Assembly (NCBI GenBank): GCA_022839625.1
Contig: JALHJL010000004.1
Location: forward strand, 1 to 64,000
DNA from: Phycisphaerales bacterium
GTDB taxonomy: Bacteria; Planctomycetota; Phycisphaerae; UBA1845; Fen-1342
Direction of reading: 5' to 3'
DNA: 64,000 nt
This document shows, one piece after another, positions 1-7,700 of this stretch. Position numbers and translations under genes: made by a program. Each line of letters opens with the position of its first letter. The first letter of the stretch is position 1. The notes beneath the pieces were generated by a model, which searched no databases, had not been told where the DNA came from, and saw only the letters and a list, made by a program, of their open reading frames with translations.

Positions 1-23
1 GCTACGCTCTCGTTCATTCCCAT
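1..23 (-). CDS. 5' end of an unidentified minus-strand gene (partial)
   Basis: On the minus strand an ATG at 23-21 is followed by seven open codons (M-G-M-N-E-S-V) before the window edge. A good ribosome-binding site (AGGAG, six bases before the ATG) lies just upstream. The rest of the gene is outside the window, so no function can be given. A second ATG two codons in is an alternative start. Confidence 0.45.
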
Positions 24-360
24 AGCTGTCTCCTGTTTCGAAATTCCACACCGGGCAGCATAACCGCCCGGCAGGGGACAGCCTTTCATGGGATTACACG
101 CGTGTGGCCTACCGGAGACTCTTGCGGCGGGCTGCTGGAGCAGTTCTCAGGTTCTCGTAGCGGCCGCCCGCGGCCCAAGTAGCGCAAAGCTCCAGCTTTG
201 CGGGTGGCAATCGCCTGCGGCCCCAGTAGCGCAAAGCTCCAGCTTTGCGGGTGGCAATCGCCTGCGGCCCCAGTAGCGCAAAGCTCCAGCTTTGCGGGTA
301 GCGGCCGGCGGCTCGCCGGCGCGGAGTCAGTCCTCCTTCTCAACGGACACCTGGACCATG
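24..360. other. Intergenic region with tandem repeat
   Basis: No credible gene is seen here. The stretch lies between the start of the partial minus-strand gene and the end of the ABC permease gene. It holds the tandem repeat at 178-298. At about 305-346 it also holds a half-copy of the repeat found inside the permease gene at 2751-2854; the two share a core reading GCCGGCGCGGAG, then CAGTCC, then CAACGGAC. Confidence 0.6.
178..298. repeat. 47-bp tandem repeat, about 2.6 copies, with GCAAAGC palindrome
   Basis: Units start at 178, 225 and 272, and the last is partial. Each unit begins AGTAGCGCAAAGC and contains the perfect palindrome GCAAAGCTCCAGCTTTGC, which would form a short hairpin. The same GCAAAGC...GCTTTGC core recurs in the array at 22075-22395 and once near 55468-55485, each time with different flanking sequence. 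Confidence 0.85.
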
Positions 361-3300
361 CTACTCCGCGCGGAGCGCCGGCAGCAGCGGTGCCCGAAGC
401 GTCGCGTAGAGCGCGGCGGCGCCCGCCAGCACCGCGGCCAGAAGAATGACCCCCGTCATCATCAGCAGCGAGGCCCAGGGTACCTGCGACGCGCGCGCTG
501 CAAGATGCGGAAGGTCGACCCAAGCGGCACAAAGCAGCCCCAGCACCAGGCCGACGGCCGCGAGGAATATGTTCTCGCTGAGCACCATGCCGGCCAGCCG
601 GAAGCGTGAGAAACCCACCGCACGCAAGAGCGCCAGTTCGCTGCGCCGTTCCCAGACGTTGCGGAGCATGACGGCCGCCAGACCGACCGTGCCCAACAGC
701 AGACCGAGGCCGCCGAGGGCCTGGAAGGCCGAGAGGTAGACGTCCTGGACGCCCAGCAATTCCTCGAGGCGGCGCACCGCGGGCGTGACGGCCAGGCCGT
801 GGTCGCTCAGGTCGCGGGAGAGGGTCGCTGCGATTTCCGTGGTGCGCTCCGGCGGCGCGTCGATGAGGAAGTAGCGGTAGCCGGCGACCGACGGAAAGAG
901 CCGCGTGAAGGACGGCTCGCCGATGAGAACGGCGCCCTGGAGCACGCTGCCCCGCAACAGGGCCACGAGCCGCAGACGCGCCGCGCGGCCGCGTTCATCG
1001 GTGACCGACAACTCATCCCCCAGCCCCACGTGCATCTGCCACCGCGCGGCCGCTTCGTCCGCAATCGCAGGAATCACGTCGTCGGCCGGCGGCACGTGCA
1101 ACAGCAGCCACGGATTGCGGCGCTGCTCGTCCGTCCTGGCCAGACTGCCGGCGAACACGAAGCCGCCCCGCCGCGTCATGATCTCGGGCACGCCCAGGAC
1201 GCGCGGCTGCGTAGGCCGGTAGAGGTTCAGGCAGCTCGCGTCGTCGCCGTCGTGTACGCGGAATCCGATCAGGCGGACGTCGGCCAGGCCGCGCTCGGCT
1301 GAGTCGGAAAGAGCGAGGCCCGCCTCGTCCGCCGGGGTGTCTGGATCGTTGAGAAGCGGGGCGTCTGATTCGGCCAGCAGCTCAAACCCGCCGGTGCCGG
1401 CCTCACGCAGTCCGGCGTCGCGCCGAACATCGACCCGAAAGGCCTGCAACGCCGCGATCACGAACGTGGCACAGGCGATCAGGGCTACGGTGAGCAAGCT
1501 GCGCCCCGGCGCCCGCCGCGCATTGCGCACAGCGACTCGGCGCCAGCTCAGGGCGCCGTGCGGGCGCATTGCCGCGCGGCGCTCCGCTGCGAGCCAGAGT
1601 GCCACCACGGCCAGACCGGCGAGCAGCAGGCAGCCGCCGCCGGCGAAGAAGATCGCCGCCCCGCTGCCGGCGGTTTCGGTCGTCGGTGCCAGGAGCGGGA
1701 ACGCCACGCCCGCGATGCCGCTGACGCCGGCGAGCACTGCGAGCCACCGCGGCATTCGGCGCGCAAGCGACGTGCCATGTTCGGTGCCGACCCGTGCCAA
1801 CAAGGCTCGCGGGCTGGCGCGCAGCGTGCTCCGCAGCGCCCACAGTACGGCCAGGGCAGCGCACAACAGACTGGCGCTGCCGCCCACCAGGTAGCTCGAA
1901 AACGCCGCGTGTGTACCGAGCGCGCCGCTCGCAAAGGTCGGTCCCCACGCGTGTCGAAGGCCGGCGAGCATCAACGCGGCATACCCGCGGGCCGCCAGCA
2001 ACCCCGCGCAGACGCCCAGCCCCGCGACGATGCCCGCCTCACCCAGCAGCACCCGCGCCACGCGAGCACGGGAGAAGCCCGCGGCCAGCATGAACCCCGC
2101 TTCATGTCCCCGCCGCTCAACTCCCAGCTTGAACAGCAGGGCAACCAGCAGCGCGGCGGACACGATCAGGAAGAGGCTGAAGCCGAGGAACAACCCGCCG
2201 AAGTCCGTCGCGCCTTCGCCCGCGGCCAAGGCGCGGGCCCGGACGTCCTGCATGCGCAGGCCGAGCTGGGCGGCATCCAATTGCATCAGCAGCGCAGCCG
2301 CGAACCGATCGCGCAGCGCCGCCGGAGACACGCGCAACGCAGTCAGCCGCCCGAAGCGCTCGGGATCGCGCACCCAGAGCCGTTGTCCGTCGGCGAGCGA
2401 GATGAACGCCTTCGGCGTGGCCTTGTGCTCGTCCCAATAGGCCTCGTCTTGAGGGCGAATTCGGCGGAGGTCGACAGGGAACGGCGGGCGCCAATCCGAC
2501 AGGCTGCGGGCATCGGTCAACCCCGGGTACTCTGGAGTGAAGCCGGCATCCGCGGCCGCACCCGCCAGCCGGACCACGCCGCGCAGCCGAAAGCCGGCGG
2601 ACTCGGTGTGTAATTGTCCGGGCGCGTCCGTGACGTAGTAGCTCAGGGTGACGTTGTCGCCGAGCGGGGCGAGCTCGGCGGCGGCCCACTCGTTGAGCAG
2701 AATCTCGCCGGGGCCGAGCGATGGCGCCGGGTCACCGTCGACCAGCGTCATAGGCGTCCGTTGAAAAAGGGTACGGACACCGCGAGAAAACGAGGCAGCG
2801 CTACCGCGAAAGCCCGCCGGCGCGGAGCCAGTCCCCTCTTGCAACGGACGGATAGGCTCGCATGCGGTGTCCGGCTGCCAGGCGGCGACAACGGAGTACG
2901 GAATGGCGGCGCGTGGTTCGTGGTCTGAATCAGATGCGATGGCATTGGCGAGGTACGCGAGAATCGCCGTCGGCGTCACACCGAGCGCTTCTGCTGCGGC
3001 ACGGGCGGCCGACTCGACCGGCGGGACCAGCAGGAAAGCGTCGCTTTCGAGCGCGACATAGTCGTGCGTCTCGCTTGTGCGGAGCTTCAGGCCGTAGTCG
3101 GCGAGCGTCGCGCTGGACTGGCACAGGGCCTGGAACAGCGCGGTCTCATCGCGCCCTGTGTCCAACGTGCGGACCAGCAGCGTGTTCACACGTCCCGGCC
3201 GGCCGAGCGCGCGTTGCAGCGTCGCGAGCGGCACGTATGCGTTGCGCGGCGCCGTCTGGCCTGGTGTCAGGCTGAACACGCCGAGCCCGTGTAGAGGGAC

Positions 3301-4083
3301 GATGCGGTCAACGGTCAGACGCAGGGTGAGGGTCGTCTCGTCGCGTCGGCCGAAAAGCGTCTCCGGTGAGTGGACCGCGGGCTTTCCGACACGGATCAGC
3401 ACGTCGTCGCCCGCGCGGAGGCCAATGTCCTCCGCCAGGGCGGCGTTGAGTGCCGCGCCGGTGACTCCGAAGCGCTCATCGACGCCGAGCACCTGAACGC
3501 CGCTGGCGGTCGCGTGCGTGGCGGGGTTGCTGGCCGTGCCGCGGAGCAGAATGAGCGGGACGAACTGGCCGCTCGGAAGCCCTTCCTCACTTGGGAGGAG
3601 AGCAGGGTGGGGATCGCTGGGCAGGCGATTCAACCCTCCCCCTGCCCCCTCCCTAGCAGTCCGCCGTAGAACTCCCCGTGGACCGCTAACCCGTAGCGTC
3701 GGACCTCCGTGTCCGACGTTTTTCGAGCCGAATGGAAGCCTCGCCGGACACCCGCCACGGCGGGCAGGCTCAGGTCCGGCGCTACACTTCTGCGGCGGAC
3801 TGCTAGGAGGGAGGGCGGTATTGTCAGGTGCTGAAAGGGAAAGGGAGAGTGAGGCCTCCAGGTCGGCGGCGAGTTGCTCGCGGAAGAAGCTCGGCGACTG
3901 CACCGCGTGGGTCACGCCGCCCAGCCGCTCAAGCGCCGCGGCACGCAGGCTCCCGCGGAGTGAGTCGCCGACCAGCAGCGCGCCCGTGAGCACAGCAGCG
4001 GCGACCGCGGCGCCCAGCGCGACCGCCACGTGGCCTTGCCAGTAATGCCGAAGACTGCGGCGTTGAAGTGTCAGCAGGTGCAT
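361..4083 (-). CDS. ABC transporter permease, FtsX/MacB-like, with in-frame repeat insertions
   Basis: This is a 1240-residue membrane protein with a MacB/FtsX-type layout. It has an N-terminal membrane helix (about 15-35), an extracytoplasmic core, an FtsX-type permease domain near 625-760, another helix near 850-885 and a second FtsX-type domain near 1120-1235. Both permease domains carry an arginine/glutamate loop and a GFSR motif. The ATPase gene lies directly upstream on the same strand, so the pair probably forms an exporter or lipoprotein-release type complex. The longer open frame reaches 4194, but the ATG at 4083 gives a normal N-terminus. Two stretches look foreign: about residues 84-164, which contain the 146-bp element at 3657-3802, and about 410-444, from the repeat at 2751-2854. 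Both keep the frame open. The substrate is unknown. Confidence 0.85.
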   Translation of the reverse strand: MHLLTLQRRSLRHYWQGHVAVALGAAVAAAVLTGALLVGDSLRGSLRAAALERLGGVTHAVQSPSFFREQLAADLEASLSLSLSAPDNTALPPSSPPQKCSAGPEPARRGGCPARLPFGSKNVGHGGPTLRVSGPRGVLRRTAREGAGGGLNRLPSDPHPALLPSEEGLPSGQFVPLILLRGTASNPATHATASGVQVLGVDERFGVTGAALNAALAEDIGLRAGDDVLIRVGKPAVHSPETLFGRRDETTLTLRLTVDRIVPLHGLGVFSLTPGQTAPRNAYVPLATLQRALGRPGRVNTLLVRTLDTGRDETALFQALCQSSATLADYGLKLRTSETHDYVALESDAFLLVPPVESAARAAAEALGVTPTAILAYLANAIASDSDHEPRAAIPYSVVAAWQPDTACEPIRPLQEGTGSAPAGFRGSAASFSRGVRTLFQRTPMTLVDGDPAPSLGPGEILLNEWAAAELAPLGDNVTLSYYVTDAPGQLHTESAGFRLRGVVRLAGAAADAGFTPEYPGLTDARSLSDWRPPFPVDLRRIRPQDEAYWDEHKATPKAFISLADGQRLWVRDPERFGRLTALRVSPAALRDRFAAALLMQLDAAQLGLRMQDVRARALAAGEGATDFGGLFLGFSLFLIVSAALLVALLFKLGVERRGHEAGFMLAAGFSRARVARVLLGEAGIVAGLGVCAGLLAARGYAALMLAGLRHAWGPTFASGALGTHAAFSSYLVGGSASLLCAALAVLWALRSTLRASPRALLARVGTEHGTSLARRMPRWLAVLAGVSGIAGVAFPLLAPTTETAGSGAAIFFAGGGCLLLAGLAVVALWLAAERRAAMRPHGALSWRRVAVRNARRAPGRSLLTVALIACATFVIAALQAFRVDVRRDAGLREAGTGGFELLAESDAPLLNDPDTPADEAGLALSDSAERGLADVRLIGFRVHDGDDASCLNLYRPTQPRVLGVPEIMTRRGGFVFAGSLARTDEQRRNPWLLLHVPPADDVIPAIADEAAARWQMHVGLGDELSVTDERGRAARLRLVALLRGSVLQGAVLIGEPSFTRLFPSVAGYRYFLIDAPPERTTEIAATLSRDLSDHGLAVTPAVRRLEELLGVQDVYLSAFQALGGLGLLLGTVGLAAVMLRNVWERRSELALLRAVGFSRFRLAGMVLSENIFLAAVGLVLGLLCAAWVDLPHLAARASQVPWASLLMMTGVILLAAVLAGAAALYATLRAPLLPALRAE
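2751..2854. repeat. About 104-bp palindromic element inside the permease gene
   Basis: The ends are inverted: GGCGTCCGTTG on the left and CAACGGAC followed by GGATAG on the right. The interior contains GCCGGCGCGGAG and CAGTCC, which recur at 305-346 just past the end of the same gene. Read on the minus strand it encodes about 35 residues of low-complexity sequence between conserved-looking parts of the permease. Confidence 0.6.
3657..3802. mobile_element. 146-bp MITE-like element, copy A (inside permease ORF)
   Basis: The 15-bp terminal inverted repeats are CAGTCCGCCGTAGAA on the left and TTCTGCGGCGGACTG on the right. The interior carries two REP-like arms, at 3693-3718 (GTAGCG...GTCCGACG) and 3742-3785 (CGCCGGAC...GTCCGGCGCTAC). 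These match the sequences flanking the RAYT transposase gene at 53288-53806. Copy B, of identical length and similar by eye to about 90%, is at 35860-36005. The flanks read CCCTAG and CTAGGAGGG, so it seems to have inserted within another G-rich repeat. Read through on the minus strand it has no stop codon. Confidence 0.85.
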
Positions 4084-4085
4084 AG

Positions 4086-4156
4086 CAGTCCGCCGCACAA
4101 GTCTCCGTGGGCCGAACGCCGGCGAGATGCCGCCGCTGCATCTCTGCGGCGGACTG
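4086..4156. mobile_element. 71-bp short element with MITE-type ends
   Basis: It begins CAGTCCGCCGCACAA and ends CTCTGCGGCGGACTG, the same termini as the 146-bp elements, but the interior is short and different (CCGTGGGCCGAACGCCGGC). It fills the gap between the ATPase stop and the permease start, so the permease's ribosome-binding region comes from the element. A related copy of similar size is at about 27064-27134. Confidence 0.75.
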
Positions 4157-4165
4157 ATAGGCCCG

Positions 4166-4831
4166 TCATCGCGGCACGAGGCTCCCCGCGGCAAGCTCGT
4201 ACACCTGATCGCACCGCCGGGCCAGCGATTCGCTGTGCGTCACGACCACGAGGATCACGTCCTGTTCGCGCGGCAGGGTGGCCAACAGCTCGCCGACCTG
4301 TTCCGCCGTCGCGCGGTCCAGGTTGCCCGTGGGCTCGTCGGCCAGGATCAACCTGGGTTGGTTGATGAGTGCGCGGGCCATGGCGACGCGTTGCTTCTCG
4401 CCGCCCGACAGCTCGGCCGGCCAATGGTCCAGCCGCTCCGACAGGCCGAGCTGCCGCAGCAGGTGACGGGCGCGCTCCTCCGCGCCGTCGCGCGGTCCGC
4501 CGGCCAGCGTCGGAACGAGCACGTTTTCGAGCACCGAACACTGCGGCAGCAGGTGGTGGTCCTGGAACACGAAGCCGATCTTACGGTTGCGGAAGCGGGC
4601 CAGTTCGCGCTCGGGCAGTGTGAACGGGTCGCAATCGTCGAGCCACACGCGGCCTGCGGTGGGGGACTCGAGGGCGCCCATAATGTGCAGCAGTGTGCTT
4701 TTACCGGAGCCGGACGGACCGAGGATGGCCGCGGACCGGCCCGCCGCGAGTTCCAGCGTCACGTTGCGCAAGACCTCCAGCTCGCCCGCGCGGGTGGGGT
4801 AACTCTTGCAGATCGACTCCGCCTTCAGCAT
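4166..4831 (-). CDS. ABC transporter ATP-binding protein, LolD/MacB family
   Basis: This 221-residue nucleotide-binding subunit powers the adjacent permease. The Walker A motif GPSGSGKST is at about residues 38-46. A Q-loop (FVFQDHH), the signature LSGGEKQR, the Walker B strand LILADEPT and a switch histidine (VVTHSE) are all readable. The size and the GNLD sequence after Walker B are typical of the LolD/FtsE/MacB group. A longer frame extends to 4885, but the ATG at 4831 starts the conserved first strand directly and is preferred. It is probably co-transcribed with the permease at 361-4083; the 82-base gap is almost filled by a 71-bp repeat element. Confidence 0.92.
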   Translation of the reverse strand: MLKAESICKSYPTRAGELEVLRNVTLELAAGRSAAILGPSGSGKSTLLHIMGALESPTAGRVWLDDCDPFTLPERELARFRNRKIGFVFQDHHLLPQCSVLENVLVPTLAGGPRDGAEERARHLLRQLGLSERLDHWPAELSGGEKQRVAMARALINQPRLILADEPTGNLDRATAEQVGELLATLPREQDVILVVVTHSESLARRCDQVYELAAGSLVPR

Positions 4832-4869
4832 GTGCGCTATTGTACGGGGATTGGGCCGGGTCCGATCGG

Positions 4870-5745
4870 CTACTGCTGCGAGCAAACGAGCCCGATCAGG
4901 CGGTAAACGAGCTTCGCGGCGAGGAACTCGGTGACAGTGCTCGGCGGCAGCGGGCGGACTTCCATCACGTCCGCCGCGACGATGCGGCGTCGGCGGGCGA
5001 CCGCAGCCAGGAGATCAGCGACCTGGTACCAGTCCAGGCCGCCGGGCTCGGGCGTGCCGGTTCCCGGGGCATACGCGGGGTCGAAGCCATCGATGTCGAT
5101 GGTCACGTACACGTGCTGAGTGAGCTGCGCCACGACCTCCTCGATCCACGCCGGGGACTCGCGGCAGCAGCGGGCGGAGAAGATCGGTTTGTCGGCGCGC
5201 CGGATGAAGCGGGCCTCCTCGGCCGAGTAGTTGCGGATGCCCACGCCGACCGCGGGCACGCCCAACTCGTGGATGCGCCGCATGACACAGGCGTGGCTCC
5301 AGGGCGTGCCCTGGTACTCGTCGCGCAGGTCGGCGTGTGCGTCGACCTGGAGTACGCTGAGGTCGCGATACCCGGCCTTGACCGCGCGGACCAGGCCCGA
5401 GGTGAGGCTATGCTCGCCGCCCAGGCCGATCAGGAACTTACTGTCCCGGACGATAGGTCGCGCGGCGGCGTGGACGCGCGTCAGCATCTCGGCCGGGCCG
5501 CGCGCGTCCGGCTCGAGCGCCTCCAGCGTGGCGATGCCGGCGCGGAAGCTCTCGCGCCGCAGCTCTTCGTCGTACAGCTCGACCTGCTGCGAGGCGGTGA
5601 GGATCGCGCGCGGGCCGTCGCGCGTGCCCGGCGCGAACGTCGTGGTGGCCTCGTAAGGGACGGGCAGGACGGCGAATCGCGCGGTCCGGTAGTCGCAGTG
5701 GCGGCGGCCGAGTCCGAGGAAATTGTCAGGCGTACTTGAAGCCAC
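4870..5745 (-). CDS. speB: Agmatinase (agmatine ureohydrolase)
   Basis: This 291-residue enzyme of the arginase/agmatinase family hydrolyses agmatine to putrescine and urea. The manganese-ligand motifs are readable in order: GGEHS, DAHADLRD, and DIDGFDPAYAPGTGTPEPGG near the C-terminus. The open frame runs on far upstream to 7614 without a methionine that fits. The GTG at 5745 is chosen because a ribosome-binding site (GGGAAGG) lies about nine bases before it and the protein then has family length. The gene directly follows the pyruvoyl-dependent arginine decarboxylase gene, and together they make an arginine to agmatine to putrescine route. Putative agmatinases can act on other guanidino compounds, but the neighbour supports agmatine. 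Confidence 0.93.
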   Translation of the reverse strand: MASSTPDNFLGLGRRHCDYRTARFAVLPVPYEATTTFAPGTRDGPRAILTASQQVELYDEELRRESFRAGIATLEALEPDARGPAEMLTRVHAAARPIVRDSKFLIGLGGEHSLTSGLVRAVKAGYRDLSVLQVDAHADLRDEYQGTPWSHACVMRRIHELGVPAVGVGIRNYSAEEARFIRRADKPIFSARCCRESPAWIEEVVAQLTQHVYVTIDIDGFDPAYAPGTGTPEPGGLDWYQVADLLAAVARRRRIVAADVMEVRPLPPSTVTEFLAAKLVYRLIGLVCSQQ

Positions 5746-5801
5746 GGATCTTGACCTTCCCCCCGGCCGCTCCCTCAGAGGGACGGGTCCGGCTCGCTGC
5801 C

Positions 5802-6356
5802 CTATTCGAAAAGGAAGATCGCCGCCGCGACGACCGTCGTCCACTTGCCGTTCTTGTCGCCCTCGGCGGTCTGGACCACGGCGCGGGTCTTCACGATCTG
5901 CCCGCTCATCCGGTACACCTCGCGGCGGGCGTCGTAGTCGGCCTCGGCGTCGAACTCGATTCCCAGCGTCGTCGCGAGCATGCTGGCGGCCATGTCCTCG
6001 ACGAAGTCGGCCGTCTTCTTTTCCGTCACCCCGTACCCGTGGTGCTCGGAAATGTAGCCGAACTGGTCGCCCTTGGCCGGAACGGCCAGGCCGATGCCGG
6101 CGGCGACCAGACGGTTCGGTTCGTCCGTCCGGGCCTCGGCCAGCACGCAGTACGTGATCTGGCCGGGGATGAGTCGGGCGAGGCCGGCGTTGCGCGAGAC
6201 AATCTTGCAGCCGGGCGGGAAGATGCTCGACACCTTGACCAGGTTGCACTGCGCGATGCCGGCATCCCGCAGCGCGGCTTCGAACGACTCCAGGTTGTGC
6301 CGGTGCTTTCCTACGCCACGAGTGAAGAAGATCCGCTTCGGAACCATCAGTTCCAT
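5802..6356 (-). CDS. pdaD: Pyruvoyl-dependent arginine decarboxylase
   Basis: This 184-residue proenzyme matches the pyruvoyl-type arginine decarboxylase family, which cleaves itself between two serines to create the pyruvoyl cofactor. The cleavage motif KVSSIFPPG is near residue 42, and downstream are the family-typical GYISEHHGYG and DAEADYDARREVY segments. It converts arginine to agmatine, the substrate of the downstream speB product. The ATG at 6356 is preferred over an upstream one at 6452 because GGAGG lies nine bases before it; an ATG three codons later (6347) is also possible. The small size fits the archaeal/planctomycete form rather than the PLP-dependent SpeA. The gap to speB is 56 bases. 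Confidence 0.93.
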   Translation of the reverse strand: MELMVPKRIFFTRGVGKHRHNLESFEAALRDAGIAQCNLVKVSSIFPPGCKIVSRNAGLARLIPGQITYCVLAEARTDEPNRLVAAGIGLAVPAKGDQFGYISEHHGYGVTEKKTADFVEDMAASMLATTLGIEFDAEADYDARREVYRMSGQIVKTRAVVQTAEGDKNGKWTTVVAAAIFLFE

Positions 6357-6735
6357 CTGCTGCGCCCTCCGATCCGGCAGCGCGGGCTGCCGCGGGACAG
6401 AGGTCGGACTCGCCGCCCGGACGACCGCGCCGGGAGCCAACTCGGCGATCACGCCAAACGAAGTGCGTATTTATAGCAACTCGTCGGCGCGCTACAACGC
6501 AGGCGCCGAAAAAAGGTGCCCCTCTTTTTTCGGCGGGCCCGCGTTTGGCAAGTGGCGATTTTAATTCGCATACTCCGGGTGGAGCCTCGAACTCGGGCTC
6601 GGGCCCGGGTCGAACGATTCGGGAGCCGGAGCACAGCGGTGCGATCCGGATAGAAAGGAGCTTCACCGCCCAAGGCCGACGCCCAAACCGGCGCCGGCCT
6701 TGTCTCCTGCGCGGCGGGCGGCCGATAATGCCGCG
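6357..6735. other. Divergent intergenic region
   Basis: No gene is seen. It separates the divergently transcribed arginine decarboxylase and sugar isomerase-like genes and should carry both promoters. Part of it is AT-richer than the surroundings (around 6460-6570). It contains the strong inverted repeat at 6504-6535. No clear promoter consensus was recognised. Confidence 0.5.
6504..6535. repeat. Perfect 12-bp inverted repeat with A and T runs
   Basis: The sequence reads CGCCGAAAAAAG, an 8-base loop, then CTTTTTTCGGCG. Its shape resembles a terminator, but both neighbouring genes start from this region and transcribe away from it, so a terminator role for them is unlikely. It could be a palindromic repeat, a regulatory site, or the terminator of an unseen short transcript. 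Confidence 0.7.
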
Positions 6736-7545
6736 ATGTACGCCGCCGTCAATGTTTGGACGTTCCCGGGCGCGCGCAGCGCTGACGAGCAACTGGTGGC
6801 GGCGGCGACCGCCGGCTTCGAAGGGGCGGAACTCGTCGTCGATTCGGAAGGGCCGCTTCGGCCGGACACGCCCGTCGCCGAGCTGAAACGACTGGCCCGC
6901 CGAGCCGGCGAGCTGAAGCTGCGACTGGCGGGGCTCGCGACAGGTCTGTTCTGGGAGTTCAACTACGCCTCGCCCGAGCCCGTGGATCGTCAGCGGGCCT
7001 GGGACCTGACTCTGCGAATGCTGGATCAAGCCGCGGCGGCAGGGGCCGGGGCGGTCCTGGTGGTGCCCGCGGTGGTCGGCAAGAGTAGCGATGTGCGGCC
7101 GCGGGTGTCGTACAGCGACGCACTGCATCGGACCGTGGAGGCGTTGTGCAAGCTGCGGTTCGAGGCCGGGGCTCGGGCGGTTGCGATTGCCATCGAGAAC
7201 GTGTGGAACCGCTTCCTGCTGTCGCCGATCGAGGCCGCCGACCTGATCGACTGCATTAACTCGCCCTACGTCGGCTGGTATCTCGACACCGGGAACATTC
7301 TGGCCCACGGCTACCCGGAGGATTGGATCGCGACGCTCGGCGGGCGGATCGCGCGGGTGCACGCGAAGGACTACGACGTGAGCCGGCCTGGACCGGCGGG
7401 CTTCTGCCCGCTGGGCGAGGGGAACGTCAACTGGCCGGCGGTAATTCGCGAGCTGCGGGCGTGCGGCTATGACGGCCCGCTGACGTATGAGGGCACGGCC
7501 GCTCCGGCGGAGGCGTGCCGGCGGTTGAAGGGTTTGCTCGCGTAG
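6736..7545 (+). CDS. Sugar phosphate isomerase/epimerase family protein (TIM barrel)
   Basis: This 269-residue protein belongs to the AP endonuclease 2/xylose isomerase-like TIM-barrel family. Visible family features are the central IAIENVWNRF strand (metal-ligand Glu), GWYLDTGN (Asp/Thr/Gly), VHAKDYD (His and Lys/Asp) and a C-terminal LTYEG strand with a metal-ligand Glu. Such proteins isomerise or epimerise keto sugars or related polyols; the exact substrate cannot be told. The open frame starts at 6700, but the ATG at 6736 gives a start at the first barrel strand. It is followed 155 bases later by a homocysteine methyltransferase gene on the same strand, with no obvious functional link. 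Confidence 0.82.
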   Translation: MYAAVNVWTFPGARSADEQLVAAATAGFEGAELVVDSEGPLRPDTPVAELKRLARRAGELKLRLAGLATGLFWEFNYASPEPVDRQRAWDLTLRMLDQAAAAGAGAVLVVPAVVGKSSDVRPRVSYSDALHRTVEALCKLRFEAGARAVAIAIENVWNRFLLSPIEAADLIDCINSPYVGWYLDTGNILAHGYPEDWIATLGGRIARVHAKDYDVSRPGPAGFCPLGEGNVNWPAVIRELRACGYDGPLTYEGTAAPAEACRRLKGLLA

Positions 7546-7700
7546 CAGCGCGCCGGCATGCGCGCGCGAATCATAGAGCAGGTGCAGCCTGGCGGAGCCA
7601 CCGGGGCGCCGCACCTGGGGCGCCGGCCAGTTTTGGCTGCGGCGTGGCCTCGACCTGCGTGACGGCTTGCACCGCGGTATCGTCGGTGAGAGGTGCGGAA

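Noticed and set aside
6504..6535. Rho-independent terminator
   Set aside because: Shape is right, but neither neighbour is transcribed towards it; kept only as an inverted repeat.
4870..7614. A 914-codon minus-strand open frame
   Set aside because: Only the part 4870-5745 is the agmatinase. The rest is an open shadow of the arginine decarboxylase and sugar isomerase-like genes on other frames, without protein-like features.
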